A DNA stretch of 64,000 nt from Chlorops oryzae (GCA_020466095.1 CM035809.1:20342869-20406868); one strand, 5' to 3'. Shown: positions 11,233 to 24,106, counted from the first letter of the stretch. Numbers and translations are program-made. Notes: generated from the sequence alone by a model not told the origin.

Positions 11233-11337
11233 TTAAAGTTAAGATAAGCTTTAAATAAGGACGTAGATTATCGTAACCAAAAATAAACTAAAGTGTGTTT
11301 TGTATGAATGAAAACCATATTTTAACACTCTCAACCC

Positions 11338-11786
11338 TGTTGTGATCATGTCACACGTGCCGGGAGCTCACTGTGTCGAGCAGAATAAAGAATGCAACAA
11401 CAAGCAACAACAGCCTAAAAAACCTAAATTAGAGCAGTTGAGTGCAAGCCAAATAGTGCATTCAATCAGAAAGTGGAGAAATGGAACAACGCAAGTCCGA
11501 AGCGAAAGCTGAAGACGTGTGCAGAAATCGAAGAGAGAAGACACCAGCGGGGGAGTGCAGCGACTGCAGCAAAGTTTGCGTCAGCGAACCTAGTTTTAAG
11601 TAATTTTAAGCATATTTTAAGTTGAAGTTTTGGAAACAAAAAAATTTATCAATTGCAATCAATGCGCAAAGCAATAATCAACAAAATTAAAGAAAGCGGA
11701 TTCAAAACAACTAAAATCGAAGACTTGTTAATACTGCAAATAAAAATCAAAGTAAAATAGAAGTCCTCCCAAAGGAGAACACAACA
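11338..11786 (+). mobile_element. Lone LTR of a retrotransposon
   Basis: The 449-base segment begins TGTTGTG and ends CACAACA, perfect 7-base inverted ends of the TG...CA type. It is followed four bases later by a primer-binding site (11791-11808). An AATAAA lies early in the segment (about 11385), consistent with a polyadenylation signal. No gag, pol or second LTR follows, so this is a remnant rather than a working element. Confidence 0.7.
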
Positions 11787-11790
11787 AAAT

Positions 11791-11808
11791 TGGCGCCCGA
11801 GCAGGGAC
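11791..11808 (+). other. LTR-retrotransposon primer-binding site
   Basis: TGGCGCCCGAGCAGGGAC is an 18-base tRNA-complementary primer site of the TGGCGCCCRANCAGGG type used by elements primed by lysine tRNA. It lies directly downstream of the LTR, as expected. The sequence after it is MITE, not retroelement. Confidence 0.75.
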
Positions 11809-12184
11809 GCCCTTTTATTAAACAATAAGCCCACTGTCAATTAAATTTTAACAAGTTCTAGATCCCAAAAAGATTACAATTGGCATTTATAGGGTTAAAC
11901 TGTAAATAAACTTTTAATGAATCACGAATTTATTAAGTCCTTTGACTTCATTGTTCCAACAAATCTTCAAGAACTTCAATTATTATCCTTTTAATATATC
12001 ACAATAATTTTCAAGGAGTTCCCATTCTCTCTCACGCGTGAAGTTCCTTTTCCATCCCTACACACATATGTCAACATATATTTTGTACATGTACTCATCA
12101 ATTTGTAAGAACCGTGCAGTAATTCCGACTACTCTCGAACTACTCCCCGACTAGTCACAAAAATAACAGGACTACTCTCTCTTA

Positions 12185-12491
12185 GGGGTCGTCCATATAT
12201 TACGTCATCATACAGGGGGGTGGAGGGGGTCACGTGAATGATGACGCTTGATGATGTGGGGGAGGGGGGTCAATCCGCAATGATCACGTCATCATCTCTA
12301 TCTTATAAGAAAACACTATTAAACTATATTTTGAAGAAATTAATTTCTATTTACTTGTGAAATAATAAAGAGCTCAAAGATGATGTCAAACAAGGGGGGG
12401 AGGGGGTTCTGGACGATGACGATTGATGATAAGGGGGAGGAAGGGGTCTAAAATGGTCAAAATCATGCTGACGTAATATATGGACGGCCCC
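12185..12491. mobile_element. Harbinger-like MITE
   Basis: The ends GGGGTCGTCCATATATTACG (12185) and, inverted, GGGGCCGTCCATATATTACG (12491) match at 19 of 20 bases and continue into GTCA. They are flanked by TTA on each side (12182-12184 and 12492-12494). A 3-bp TTA duplication with G-rich ends fits PIF/Harbinger. The 307-base interior has several G-runs and no coding capacity. Confidence 0.75.
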
Positions 12492-12499
12492 TTAATTTG

Positions 12500-13180
12500 C
12501 CAACCAATGCTTTTAGCTGTCTGTTTTAACATTGAGCTATCGTTGAAAAATAGCCACTCCAAATGTAACTACTCCAAGAGTAGACCTACTGTGGTCTATT
12601 AGAGGAAAATTATTCCGCACCTACTAGTTGGTCGAATTGTTTAACCACACTTCGTCTAGAACGCTTGGAGATACTCAAGGTCTTGTCAATTCTCCTATAT
12701 AAAATACTATATTTTATGACTAGTCATATTTTGAGTAACTTCCGAGTACTTGTTTTTTGGTAAATTGACCTCTTCATTACTGCAGGGTATATTCACTTGC
12801 CTCACACATCAAAATTTCCTTAGAGCAATGACAATGAAAGCAATCAATTTGACAAATGTTGACAAGGACAATCACAGAAACGATTTTCTTGCTAATTTTA
12901 TGTTAATTCTATGAATAGTTTAAATGAGTTCAAACAACGAAGCCGACATTTCATTCACAAAGTTATGACCAGCAAAAACAACTTTGTTCTTAATTGGGCA
13001 CATGACACGATACATAATTGTTTAATTAAATTATATGATGAATTAAAATGGATTGTATATGTAGTGATGGCAGTAACATATCGGCTTATCGATTTGTTGT
13101 GAGCAACCCTTTCAAGTTAGAGATACGGAATCGTCCAGGCTTATCGATATGTTGAATTATTTAATAAAAATTTGATATGT
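12500..13180. other. No gene recognised
   Basis: AT-rich sequence. Two similar blocks around GGCTTATCGAT (13082 and 13139) are the only structure noticed. Confidence 0.4.
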
Positions 13181-13186
13181 TGAATT

Positions 13187-13686
13187 ATTTTTTGTGCAAA
13201 AACTTTTCTCAGTGTAAAATTTAAAAATAAATTTTCTATATTCCTTGTCTTATTAACAATAAGTCACCGTTTGTTTCATCTTTTTATCTCAATTATTTTT
13301 GGAGATATTAAATTTTTAAAAACATGCGGCATGAGTAATGTGTTTTGTATCATTTTCGAACATTTGTACTGGATATTAGTACTAGAGCATCTAAGTGCAC
13401 TTGTAATTTTTTGAATATCTCACTGTTGCGCCATTTCATTTGAATGAAACTTTTTTTTTAATTAAAGCAAATACTTAGAGGTATTTTTTAAAATAATTTT
13501 TAGAGCGGCATTAAACTCGTAACACACTGCAAAAAATTGTTAAAATTGTCTTTTTAGTTTTGTGGGAAAATTTTTCTCAGTGTAAAAATTAAAAAAAAAT
13601 TTTTTTGATTTCCTGTTATATTAGCAATTGCCCAACGTTTGTTTCATCTTTTTATCTTAATTAGTTTTTGAGATATAAAATTTTGA
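13187..13686. repeat. Direct duplication of about 135 bases, offset about 365
   Basis: The block 13187-13322 (TTTTCTCAGTGTAAAAT, CGTTTGTTTCATCTTTTTA, TTTTTGGAGATA) recurs at 13553-13686 with the same order of motifs. The spacer is unrelated. Origin unknown. Confidence 0.6.
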
Positions 13687-13689
13687 AAA

Positions 13690-15120
13690 TAGGCTTATTA
13701 AAAAAGAATTTTCAAGGACCGTTCTTAATAAAAATCTAAAAAGTAGTCTCTCTCTCTCGAAAAATCAACAAAATTTAAAAATTCCTTTCATGATGCCGCA
13801 TGCCTTTGCTTAACCCGCCAGACCCTTTGAATTTAACATTTCCCATATAAATAATTTTATACATTTGGATAAATCAATTAAAACAAAATATCGATGTAAT
13901 CTGCCATCGCTATTTCGTCCTTCAAACACATCAGAACACAATCGAGCTGAATTCAAATTAATTTTAAAAATGCAATTACTTAATCAATATCCCTAATTAA
14001 CGATGCAATTAGTCGCTATTGTATTATCGCATCGCATTCAGCTCAAAATCTACATAGATTACCATATTTTTTCGTCCTTTTTTATTGCATGAGTTAATTA
14101 AGTGCTTTTCACTCGTTGAGAGCTCTCATGAAGTGCACTAAATTTTATTGTCATTAAAATGTTTCATTAAAATAAATGATGGATATTAACTGATTAATAA
14201 AAATCAAAATAAAATATTTCCTCTATTTATTGATAGTCAGAATGGATGGGGGAAATTTTTCCAATCAGTGTTCTTACTCATCATTGCATTTGTTCAAATG
14301 GCGGAAACAACTTTAATTAATTCGTCAGAGTTAAGAGAAAAAGAAAACAAAGAAAAACTCATTAACATTGAAATAAAGAATTTTTTGCTTTTACAAATGA
14401 GTTTTCCATTTGACAATCAATCCTCTTGAAAGCTTCTGGAGAATAATATTTTTGGGAATACATTTTTCCCTTACATCTTAATCGAGGTATATAATAAATC
14501 ACCTTAGCAGCGTCACGAATAACAAAACAAGGACCCATGTGAATCCATTAAGAATGCGAAATATTCAGCCACGTGTCTACAAATTCATACATACAAATGA
14601 ATGATTTATTTATTAATGTGTTTGTGCTTTCTCGGCATATAAATTAGAACAAAGTCCTATTTAGTGGAAAATTAATCTTTAGCTTACCTTATTGCAAATT
14701 CCAATTACCTTCTAGAGCACTCATACCTAAGCACTCTCGAAGTAGAAAATACGATCTTAAAGGACTCGTTTCTAAATTAATGCGACATTTTTCTGTTTCT
14801 CATTAAAAGGCAAAAACCTTTTTCCACCTTTACAAGCTTAAGGCATTAGTATTACAACTTTTCTATCGTCCTACATCCTTTTAGGACCATCAAACATGTA
14901 TCATGTTACAAAATGTTTCAGGGGAAATGCAACCTTCAACATGTTGGGAGAGGTTTGAACTAAAACAAGGATTACAGTTTGGCGAACATTTTTTAACTGC
15001 GCAGTTGGAAAATTTTTTGAAGAACCGCCGTTATTTCGACAATATAATATTTTGGTTCAACATGGAAAAGTATGAAAATAAATATTTTACATTGTGAATC
15101 CTGTTTATTCTTGCAGTAAT
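13690..15120. other. No gene recognised
   Basis: AT-rich sequence without convincing exons. A short frame at 14903-15097 starts in good context but has no recognisable domain and overlaps an equally long frame on the other strand. Confidence 0.4.
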
Positions 15121-15320
15121 CAGGGGTGTCACAGGATCCGATAGCCATCGGAATCGGAGCTAAAATCGATCGCAATTTCATACAAAATTTACAAATTTTG
15201 CGGTTTTTGGTTTGGAATCGGAACTGTTATCGGTTCTTTATTCTATCTATGAGATATATATGAAAATTCAGTCGACTAAAATTCCAATTCTGACAGCTAT
15301 AGGATTCTGTGACAACCCTG
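15121..15320. mobile_element. hAT-like MITE of 200 bases
   Basis: CAGGGGTGTCACAGGATCC at 15121 faces the inverted CAGGGTTGTCACAGAATCC ending at 15320. The homology continues through ATAGC and GGAAT. CAGGG termini are typical of hAT elements, but the flanking 8 bases differ, so the target duplication has decayed or the ends are offset. Confidence 0.6.
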
Positions 15321-15329
15321 AATGTCTCT

Positions 15330-18300
15330 ATTTCATTTCACAATGAACAATGGTTTTTGAAGCTAGGCGGATCTTCTTACCAGACCCCGATTTAGGAGGT
15401 GGCAAATCTTTATTATATATGGTAAACTCGCAGAGCGGCATTGTGAAGGACGAAAATTTTACATTGATAAACGGAAACGGCACCCCATTAGTGGGATCAT
15501 AGGGGCGAAAAATATTTTTTTAGGCCAGAGTGGTAAAAAATCTGGATTGGGCCCTGCTTCTTACGGTCTTAGTTAAGCAACGTTGAGACACGGTTTTACA
15601 TAAACAAGTATATCAATATTGAATAGCATGCATTTAGGCTTTGAATATTAATTTTCTTTGATGCCTTCAGTCCTCAACCCACCAAAAGAGAACATACGGA
15701 GCTCCTAAAGACTCCTTTTCCGGAGCGCAAATGTTCCTAATGCGCTCTAAATGAGCTTTTTTCAGGAGAAAATAGCACGGAGCCTTATATGGAGAGAGTG
15801 TACTTTTTGGGATCTCTAAATTTATCTTCCAATATTTGCTAGAATGCTCCTTAAGAGTCTGGTTGAACTCTCTTTCAGATACTATTTTTTTTTTAAACGA
15901 CTCGTTTGGTCTCCCTAAATGCTTCTAGGCATTGTTTTTCTTGAGGCCTTGGCAAAATCACTACTTCGAAGAGCTCCGTTAGGAGTCCTTTTACACTCCT
16001 ATTCGGGGCACTGTGAACACCCTTCGTCAGGGCGTCTTAAAAGGAGTCCTTTCACACACTTTTTCGGAGCACTCCATATATGGTTGGCTGAGTCGTTATT
16101 TAATGTATTAAATTGGTAGTATTTTTTCACCTGCAGTTTCCCTTTGATTTTAAAAGGGAACTGATAGCTCCAGTAGAAAGGGTATGGGGGCTAGGATAAT
16201 GTTCTTAAACTTGTTGAAGAAGCCAGGAATTGATTAACAAATCTCCTACATTGCTGAGGAATTCTATGTTAACAATTGTGACAAAGAGGCAACTATATTA
16301 CTTCTTACAGAATAATAGGGTTCTGCCACTTCATAATTACATACTTTAAAAGGACCACAACACCAAAAGAAAGAAACAAAAATAATTGAAGAATATATTG
16401 CGTGGGCTAGCAATCCCAAAAATCTATGAAATTAAAGAAAAATATATTGCGTGCGCTCATGAAAGTAATTTGGCCAACATGCGATTGACGTCTACTTCTA
16501 CTGAATTAGGCTTAAAACCATCAGAAAAGAGCAATAAAACAATAATTAATTATACGATTCTAAGGTCAAAAGCTTAATTAAAGGTATAACACGTGGGATC
16601 TCCCAACTTCACTTTCCAAAAGGGAAATTATAAGCACCCAAAAAGCTTTCCTTCAATCGTCCTATCGCACGCTACACGAACCAAATGTAAACAAAACAGA
16701 GAAATTTTTTCAAACAAAAAAAGCTCCAACAATCCAACAGGTTAAACAAATCCAAATGAAAAGCTTTTTACCTTGTTTTCCCGCTAAAAATTTGTTTTCT
16801 TTCAGAGCAGAAAAAAGAAAAGCTTTGACTCAAATAAAAATGATTTTTTTTCACTCAAGCCGATTCTTGTAAAAGAAATTTTCAATGGGAAGGAAGCTTC
16901 CGATGAAGCAGAAACACACAGTTCACTTTTAAACGGTGAAGAGTTGAGGACTTTGCTAAAGAGGAAAAATTATAAGAACTAAAGCAAAGTCGAAGATTTT
17001 TCCCATAAACAGAATTATATTTATCAAAAATATTTTATCGAAAATAATCAAGTGTGGAAAATTACTAAGTAATACAAACAAAAGCAACAAAACAACAAAG
17101 TGAGTATGAAAATATTTCCTGATAATAAACTGAACGAACGAGAAAGAGCAGACCTTCTAAGCGGAAGTAAATAAAACAAACTCCGATAGGGGCAACCATT
17201 AACCACAAACACAACTCCCTCTTGTTTGTTCAACAAACCCAAAGTAGTGGCCGGGCTAATGAATATTCAACAAATAATATTCAGTCCACTTGGCAAATCT
17301 GACATGTGTCCTTTGACCCTTGCACAGCAAAACAACCTACGTCCGCAGTCGATTTCCGTTCGATTCATTCTGCTTACATGGAGCCCAATCATCCGGAATG
17401 TGTTAAACATTGTGAATGCGTTGCACGTTTTTGTTCTTCGCATGTCTGCGCCTGTCGTTGGGAGCTTTTCCCACAGGAGATAGGGCCAATAATGGCTTTC
17501 CATTGATTGAAATATTTCGTGATAATTTATTTTTGGCTGTTTGCCTTTATGTTGTTTTAATTATTGTTTACTTTGCTTTTGGAAGTTCTGATGACATTAG
17601 TCAACCGGAGGTTTTGGGAAGTTTTTTTTTTGGAAGGAATAAGGATCAATATTTTGATGGCTTATTAAATTAAAAATTATTACGATTTTGCGTGGCCACA
17701 AATCGCCTTAATTTAGCTCAAATCATTTAATCTCCAAACTTGATGGCATTTTATTGTAAGAAATTGAGGAAGGAAGAAAATCGCACACAGCACACACAAT
17801 GAGGATTAAAGCAAAGATGAACTTGATATTGAATTCATCATCCTTCGTCGATCTTATAAAGAAGGCAAAAGTTTTGATATGTCTTCGAATGTGTTTTCAT
17901 AGAAAACATTTATTCATTTATATATTTACTTAGCGTAGCAAACTCTTTTTCCCATTTCGAACTTTCATTTTGCAACCTGAGGGCTTTAAGTTCGCTTGAC
18001 TGAAACTAATTCAAGCGGATGAAATGGAGCTCTCAACTTTTAAGAAGCCTTAAAGGTATTAAAAACTTTAAAATTAAATTCCTAATGCTTTATATTACAC
18101 ATCTTTTTTTTACATTATGGTACTTTTAAGTCCTTTGCTTTGTTAAATGGAATGAAAAATCTTTGAAACTGATTTCCTTTAAAGCGTTAAAGACCCTTCT
18201 TAGTCTAAATGTCTATCTTAGGGACAGTCATTAAAGACTTCTCATTAGAATGTCCTAGTCTAGAAGCACTTACATAAAATATTTTCATTCAACAGGAGTT

Positions 18301-19630
18301 CTTCATATAACCTTTTTACCATTAAAATCCAATGAAATATTCATTTGAGGAGAGACTTTATGTTACCTCGCCCGTATTTTCAACCTTTTTGTTTTCTCTT
18401 TTTATATGCAAATGACATTGTCAAAAATTCATGTAAAGCAAAATCACAGAATGCGAAAGTGCAGTGAAGCAATTAAACAGCTATGGGGGTCGGATTAAAA
18501 ATTTCCTAAGTCAGATTGGAAAGAACATTAGAGGTCATTGTTTGCCTCGAAAACTTCGCAAGCTCATAAATCAAGAAGGCTTAGAAATTAATGAAGGAAG
18601 TTTTGTATGAAAAATTTTTCATTTTTACGCTTTTTCAAACTTTTCGCGTTTAAGGGAAGACCCCATTATTTTAATAAGTATTGAATTCGAGAATATCTGT
18701 TGGAAATAAGCAAACATGTCAACTCTCTACTCAAGAAAAAAATAGTAGTTTTAAACAACCCTCTTTAAATCATTACTTACCAGTGTGTACTCGTCGCGTT
18801 AAGAGTCGCTTTATAAATCATCTCATGTAATTCCTTCGACTATATTTCTAATTTTCACATAAAAGCTTCCGAATAATAACCAGCACAGTTTTCTTCAATA
18901 TCATGTAACGTCCTGAGGATGATTTATGTTACATAAGGTTGCGAAATCTAGTTTAAATTAATTACTGCTTTTTTCTGCTTACATTCCTTATTATAACCAG
19001 CTGCAGGCTCACCATCAAAAGCAAATGATTCATTCGGTATACGAGTAACTACCCTTCAATGTATGATATGTGATTCTCTCACGCATGATACGAGTGAATA
19101 CGATACGAACGAACATAAAAATGAAAAATAATATAAAAAATAAGATTAAAAAAAATATTGCCCCACATTAGTTTCATTTCGTTTGCGAAACTGAAAACGG
19201 TCTCCCGGTCGTATACGTAATGCTCTGCCCTGCAAGCAACGCATGAAATGCACACATTATGACGTTGCTCATACGTACCGTTGGGCTTTCATGTCAATCA
19301 AATGCAGGCTTTTTGGAATATTAAAATTTGCTTTTTCGGAAATTTTTTGAAATAAGTAAACGAGACTGTTTCAACATTGATAGCGTGTTGCAAAATATAA
19401 ATCCACAAAGAGGAGATGATATTTTATGCCAATATTGATAATTTTAATACACTTCATGTGTCATAGGGATGAAATTTTAATCCAAAAAAAGTAAAATTTT
19501 ATTTTAATTGACTACTTTTGTCTTTGAATATGACAAAATGGAAACCATTTTCTATTTAATGAATAAATTCGGTGAAGCACACACGTTTATAGATCATTTA
19601 ACGTATCTTCAAATATTTATACAATTTATA
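15330..19630. other. Long stretch without a recognised gene
   Basis: Mostly AT-rich. A segment at 15680-16090 carries repeated GGAGTCCTTT-type motifs and may be an old MITE. A less AT-rich block at 17226-17510 is open in several overlapping frames on both strands, which argues for base composition rather than coding. Nothing else could be supported. It may be upstream intron or intergenic DNA of the Esyt2-like gene. Confidence 0.4.
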
Positions 19631-19635
19631 TACAT

Positions 19636-20420
19636 TAGGGTGTCCCAAAAAAATTTTTTTTTAATTTCATAGCTGCACAGGCAGTTTATGAAAGCTAAAG
19701 GGGTAAAGTATTTTTCAGATTTTTTTCAGATTTTTTGGAAAACGTTTAGAGGTCTCCCAAAGCCGTTTTTCCCCTAGTTAACAGAGCTTTTGGACTTCCT
19801 TTAATTGTAAGCATACTTTCATTTACGATGCACTCGTTTTGAGTCTTGCTGCCATCGTGTCAAAAGAAAAATGTTTAATCTTTCCGTCTGTGTCACATAA
19901 GCAAAGACTGTTAAAAATATACCCCTTTATGTATGCAACACATTGCTTTTAGGTTATTACCTTACCACCGCGAAAGTAAATAAATATTTTAATATTTACA
20001 CGCTTTAACAAACGCACAGTCTATCAAACTGCATCATTACTTTTTCATAGTTTTATAGTAACTTAAGAAGTTATGACACCTTGTTTATGCTGTTAAAGTA
20101 AATTTTTGAAAAAATTTGAGATTGTCTTTGAAAATAGACCACGAGAACAATCGAACTTTTTGCTCTTTCGACACAGACGGAAAGATTAAACATTTTTCTT
20201 TTGACACGATGGCAGCAAGACTTAAAACGAGTGCATCGTAAATGAAAGTATGCTTACAATTAAAGGAAGTCCAAAAGCTCTGTTAACTAGGGGAAAAACG
20301 GCTTTGGGGAACCTCTAAACGTTTTCCAAAAAATCTGAAAAAATTCTGAAAAAAACATTACCCCTTTAGCTTTCAAAAAACGCCTGTGCTCAGAAAAAAA
20401 AATTTTTTTGGGGCACCTTA
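19636..20420. mobile_element. Fold-back element with about 280-base inverted arms
   Basis: The left arm runs from TAGGGTGTCCCAAAAAAA (19636) to a block ending in TTAATCTTTCCGTCTGTGTC (near 19900). The right arm is its inverse, from GACACAGACGGAAAGATTAA to GGGGCACCTTA (20420). The arms match closely, for example over CGATGGCAGCAAGACTTAA. The element is flanked by ATATACAT on both sides (19628-19635, 20421-20428), an 8-bp duplication. The roughly 230-base centre holds no reading frame. Folding would give a very long hairpin in RNA. Confidence 0.75.
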
Positions 20421-20429
20421 ATATACATA

Positions 20430-21530
20430 TATTTTTCTAATAGAAATAATACTTATTTATTCCTTTGCACACTCCTTTCTAAAAGATTTATGGGAGTAAA
20501 GCAATAGAAATTCAGAAGAAAAAATATTTTGTTAGGCACACAATACTTTCAGCAAAGTTATAAATCCATTAGGTGAAAGTTTCGTGCTCAGAATGCATAA
20601 CATCTTAATATCCTCGTTAAAAATAAGATATTATCCTTCATAGAAACTTTTAAAGTAGAAAAATATTGATCTGAAAATCATTTCATCCCACACTACTAAT
20701 ACTAAAGTGATTTTTTTTTTATCAGTGCTTTAAAAACTCCCCCTCAAATGAAAGGTCGAAGCTCTTAAAATTGATTCACCCAATTGAAAGCTCTTCACGT
20801 TTTAAAGCAATGATTATTTTATAGCCTTTCCTTTTGGCAGTTTTTATTCATTTTTTATTGCAATCAAAAGTTGAAAATGTTCAATGCACAGTAAAAATCA
20901 TTGGAAATAAGTGAAGAGGAATATTAAAGAAGGTTCACAATAAATGAGATATTCAAAACACAACGAAATAGGAAGATGAATGATGAAGAAAATTTTGAAT
21001 ATTTTATTTTGTATTGAACAAAAAGAATTGAGTCCTCCAAAAATCATCTGAAATTTAACTTAACATTGAGTTTTTTAATCGAATTATTTTCGACAATCCC
21101 AGAAAAAAGTAAGTATCAAGATATCAGTCACAAAAAGCCGTACAAATTACCCTATCAAAAGCTCACAATAAGGACATACAAATAGAAAACCTCTAAACTA
21201 GCCGATCAAAACAAAAACGCATGGATAATCGAGAGACCACAAAAACAACAACGAACAATGTGTAGATTCCAAGGTCGTTTGTATACAAAGCCGGTCTAAT
21301 AACCCTGAAAAAAAGAGCTAAAAAAATCCTGTCTCCAACATGTGCGCCTAATAGAGCTTTCACTCAAAAACCCATGCTGCATTGGACAAGAATAAACTCA
21401 AGCTCAATGAACTGTTGAGTTGAAACGGCACAAGTGCACTTGAGGTGACACTGTTTTCAATTGTAAGCCTAAGAATATTCTTTTACAAAAGTAAAAGTAT
21501 GTAGGTCAAAAGCACGTGAAAAAAACCGTG
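20430..21530. other. No gene recognised
   Basis: AT-rich sequence with no exon, repeat or element that could be supported. Confidence 0.4.
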
Positions 21531-21535
21531 AAAAC

Positions 21536-21569
21536 TCAGTTCAAGCTGTGCTGTCGCCGTTACAAGTCG
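21536..21569 (+). promoter_or_regulatory. Candidate initiator plus DPE core promoter
   Basis: TCAGTT at 21536-21541 is a good arthropod initiator. Exactly 28 bases after its A (21538) lies AGTCG (21565), which fits the downstream promoter element RGWYV. The sequence after it, rich in GTCG/GTTG, has a leader-like composition. A few such pairs are expected by chance in a window this size, so this is only a candidate, possibly for the Esyt2-like gene 7 kb downstream. Confidence 0.25.
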
Positions 21570-22690
21570 TCGTTGTCTTCGTACAATTATTATTCGTTGG
21601 AATAAATTTTCTAACGGAAATGAATTTTAGTAACAGAAATTGAAGTGAAACCTTTATGCTTTGTAGAATAGAAACTTTATTATCTTTTGTCACCAATGTG
21701 GAAGAGTCCTTTACAAGTTTTGGCTGACTTTCAAAAGGAAAAATTTGCATAAAACAGTGAAATTGATATAACGCGAAAAAGTTCATGTAAAGTGAAAATG
21801 GAAAATGCATAATTTTTAGTTGTTTCGTTGCTGAATGGATTCGAATATCCGAAAGGTATTTATATTCAAAGCCAACACTTTAAAAGCAAGGACACGTTAA
21901 AGTACCTTAAGACTATGCAAAACGATGTCATTGTTCGGTCTGAGCTGCGAGTTTTTCGAAAGCATGTCTTCGGTTTTTGTCACCTTGCCATTGAAACAAA
22001 AAGGCAACCTTTTACGAATGTATTTCTGAGCTTGCTGGGGAGCCGAAATGTTCAACGATGTGTGTGAAAGGGCAAAATGTTGATTTATGTGCATTTAAAT
22101 CGAGCGCTGACTGATGTTAAACAGGATAAATGAGATGAAAATCACTTGGAAAGTATGCTTGAGCGCTTTTGAAATATTTTTCTTTTTAAATTCAGGGACA
22201 GAAAATTTATACACTTCATAAATCGTCGAAGGTGCTCTGAGATTGAAAGTTCTTCGCAAAATTATTTAAATTTTTATGCTTTAACCAGAAAAAGAAATTT
22301 TTCTTTTGTCTTCTTGTAAGATGACTTTGTTTAAGTCTTAAAAAGATCCTGATAAAATTTCCTTCTTACTTTCCTTCACCCACTTTAAGAGATTATACCC
22401 TCGTATTGTACTTCATTCTCACGTTTCAGCAATGTAGAAAATGCTCTTTCCTTCAACAGGAATTCTCAAATGAGCTGTTACTTTCAAAGATTATTTTTAT
22501 TGCATTGATATTGAAACAAGGATGCTTCCTGTGTCCGGTCTATTAAAATACACTTATTGAAAGAATCACATTAAGTCCGACATCACGTAGGGCTGTTACA
22601 GTGAAACAAGTTCCGGTTGAGATTAAAATTTAATTTTCTTAATGTATGTAGTTCCCTAAAAGCCTTATCAACAAACAAAGCGGCACTACT

Positions 22691-22745
22691 CTGCGTATGA
22701 GTATTGCTTATTCATATTCCTTTGTGTTGCATTGCTCATACGCAG
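22691..22745. repeat. Short near-perfect hairpin
   Basis: CTGCGTATGAGTATTGC at 22691 pairs with GCATTGCTCATACGCAG ending at 22745. The stem is about 17 pairs with two mismatches and the loop about 20 bases. It is too short to call a miRNA precursor by eye. Confidence 0.5.
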
Positions 22746-22749
22746 GGTG

Positions 22750-24100
22750 GTACTTACTTTGAATTTATAATTCAGCGACGTTTTTCTGGAAAGTTTCAAC
22801 CTCTAGCTTATGAACTGGAAATTTTTAATGGACTACTCTTCATTAGGAACACAATTCCATTTAAAATGGCTGAGGAGCCTTCCCTTTTATGGACAATATT
22901 ATCAATGAAAAAACTTCTCCTTCAACATGTTTCGAGGCACTCAATGACGCTAAGACAGTAACAAATAAAACTCGTAATTGCTTGTTACTAAAAGTTTTCC
23001 ACTTCTTTATTTGTTCCGTAATGAACAGATAAAAAAGCTCACAGGTGTGGAAAAGACATAAACAAGAAGACAAAATAAATACAAAAACCAACCAAAAAAA
23101 TTCTAACAATTTTAGCTTCACCTTTCGTAAGTAGAAACTTTAAAGTACGCTTCAGAAGCATTCGAGAAATGAAAGAAAAAGAAACGCAAGAGAAAAAGCG
23201 ACAACAAATTTCTGAAACAACGAATTAAAAGAAAAACTTTTTGTGTTACCATTTGGCGAAATGCTCGAGAAACTCATAAAAAAAAATGTAGCTGCGTAAA
23301 AGGAAATGATAATGTCGGTTAACCGAGTAGACTTTGCTAAAGTATATTTGGTACTTTCACAGCCAAAGTAGCTTCAGTAAATGTTGCTTAATTGTGACTT
23401 TGAACTATGGTAACCTCTGCTTAGAACATGAAATTTTAATCCCAATGATTTTTTTTTTTTTTTTGGTGTTGCTTTCATTGTTCTTCCTCATTATCTGCAC
23501 GGAAATGGCCTTTGCTTACTTCATCGGAAAATTCAGCGGCGCTGGTGGGGAGTCGGGGGAAAATGTGCTGAGCGTAAAAGTCACGTTTAAGAATTCTTAA
23601 CCGGAACATCTGTTTCGGAATTTGTTCGCCGGAAGCTCGTTACGGCTGTCTGATCCAATTACATTGCATACTTTTGTGCGGAACATTCGAAAGCATTTTG
23701 GTTTGTGCGTTTGCTTGTGAGTGTGGGATTTGTGTGGCTTTCACATGTTTGGTCAAAGGAATTTAAATGGAATTTTTGCTTTAATTCGAAAGAATTTTTA
23801 GCTAAAAAAAATGAGTAAAATATTTCTGGTCTGAAAATATTTCAGCTCGTGTTTCCTTTGCTAAGGATTCTTTATTTGTTTTTAAGTAAAAAAGACAAGC
23901 AAAAAATTAATTCAGGCATCAATTTTCTTAAGCTTTTCTTGAGAATATTATATTTCAATAAAATAGCTTGTGCTTTCAAAAAGCATTTAATTAAAAGTGT
24001 TTTCATCAAATTATTTCCTTTGAACTTTTGGATTTCGTTCAGTAAAATTGTAGTTCGTTTTCTAATTGTGTTTGAGCACTTTTAAGTGCGTGTGCGTTCC
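22750..24100. other. No gene recognised
   Basis: Short frames only, for example 23334-23600, whose hydrophobic stretch is encoded by a T-run and is not evidence for a gene. Confidence 0.4.
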
Positions 24101-24106
24101 CAAAGA

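Larger units (their letters stand above)
11326..11894. mobile_element. Second TTAA-flanked MITE, split by an LTR fragment
   Basis: The left part TTAA-CACTCTCAACCC (11322-11337) and the right part CGCCCTTTTATTAA through TTATAGGG-TTAA (11809-11898) line up with the start and the interior of the intact MITE at 11108-11232, which contains CACCCTTTTATTAA. The LTR plus primer-binding site occupies the interval between them and replaces about 18 bases of MITE. The LTR therefore arrived after the MITE. Confidence 0.55.

Noticed and set aside
11791..11808. Integrated retrovirus suggested by the lysine-type primer site
   Set aside because: Only an LTR and primer site are present; the same primer type is used by many insect LTR retrotransposons, and no coding region is found.
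17226..17673. Cysteine-rich small protein candidates
   Set aside because: Several overlapping frames are open on both strands, the Cys-rich one has no ATG, and no signal peptide or family is visible.
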